DNA of 64,000 bases from Punctularia strigosozonata HHB-11173 SS5 (Eukaryota; Basidiomycota; Agaricomycetes; Corticiales; Punctulariaceae), in NCBI RefSeq assembly GCF_000264995.1, contig NW_006767435.1, positions 426,042-490,041 on the forward strand, read 5' to 3'. The stretch's first letter is position 1, and each line of letters opens with the position of its first letter. The notes below the pieces were generated by a model. It was not told the origin of the DNA. It saw nothing but the letters and a program-made list of their open reading frames with translations, and searched no databases. This document shows positions 63,755 to 64,000 of the stretch, piece after piece. A program made the position numbers and the translations under genes.

Positions 63755-64000
63755 GGTCGATTATAATAAAGAGCGTGTAGATTATGTGTTTTTTCGGCTT
63801 TTTGTCGTTGTCGTCGTCGTAGTCGAAAACAAGAGAGAGCCGCCGTCGTTGTCGATAACGGGCGGTTGCGTCGTGAGCGTTACACAAGAAGGGGGCCAAT
63901 TGCCGTGGGATAAATGGCGGCGGTCTTGGGGAGTCAACGGGATCACGCCGGGGACGCGTCAGGTGACCGTGTTCAACCACCACTCCGCCTTCTTTTTGTG
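63755..64000. other. WEE1 upstream region
   Basis: The last 246 nt hold the WEE1 5' leader or promoter, with a TATAATAAA-like stretch directly before the start on the minus-strand side and a gtcgtt/gtcgtc repeat near 63805-63820. Nothing else is recognised. Confidence 0.35.

Overview
The window is nuclear DNA from a basidiomycete fungus, most likely an agaricomycete. Most genes carry many short introns (about 47-60 nt, GT/GC...AG), no bacterial-style operons are seen, and several products belong to families typical of mushrooms (DUF6535 membrane proteins, TPR-CHAT proteins, the GCDKT-type conserved proteins, fungal DEUBAD proteins). All names rest on reading the sequence; no database search was run.

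Layout. 0-2 kb: the 3' end of a basidiomycete-specific protein, then a small Ras-like GTPase ending in a CaaX box. 2-6.4 kb (minus): the splicing factor RSE1/SF3B3, with about 11 introns, three of them GC-AG. 6.7-10.3 kb (minus): an intact TPR-CHAT protease-like gene. 12-15.4 kb: a large protein with three pairs of CCCH zinc fingers. 15.8-17.2 kb (minus): CPA1, the small subunit of arginine-specific carbamoyl-phosphate synthetase. 18.2-20.4 kb: a DUF6535 membrane protein. 21.2-24.0 kb: two tandem Ure2p-like glutathione S-transferase copies, each with an in-frame stop. 24.7-26.9 kb: tRNase Z with an RG/RGG-rich tail. 27.4-29.4 kb: HEM2 (porphobilinogen synthase), with an assembly gap inside an intron. 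29.9-31.7 kb (minus): UGP1. 33.5-35.6 kb (minus): a Cdc1/Ted1/MPPE1-type metallophosphoesterase. 36.4-38.3 kb: an unrecognised coiled-coil protein. 38.8-39.9 kb (minus): a third, frameshifted GST copy. 41.0-42.4 kb: a DEUBAD (ASX homology) protein. 42.7-46.6 kb (minus): a second TPR-CHAT gene with an in-frame stop and a frameshift. 47-53.8 kb: mostly without a recognisable gene, with a second assembly gap. 53.9-56.7 kb (minus): a homeodomain transcription factor with a 17-nt micro-exon. 59.7-63.8 kb (minus): the cell-cycle kinase WEE1.

The window mixes conserved housekeeping genes (RSE1, CPA1, tRNase Z, HEM2, UGP1, MPPE1-like, WEE1) with lineage-specific accessory genes (CHAT, DUF6535, GST relics, GCDKT protein, CCCH protein). 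The accessory genes lie mainly left of 24 kb and between 36 and 50 kb, and that is where broken copies occur. No rRNA, tRNA, CRISPR array, LTR element or other mobile element was recognised. The observations most worth a second look are the GC-AG introns in the splicing-factor gene, the RGG-tailed tRNase Z, the homeodomain micro-exon, the three separately broken GST copies, and the intact and broken TPR-CHAT pair.
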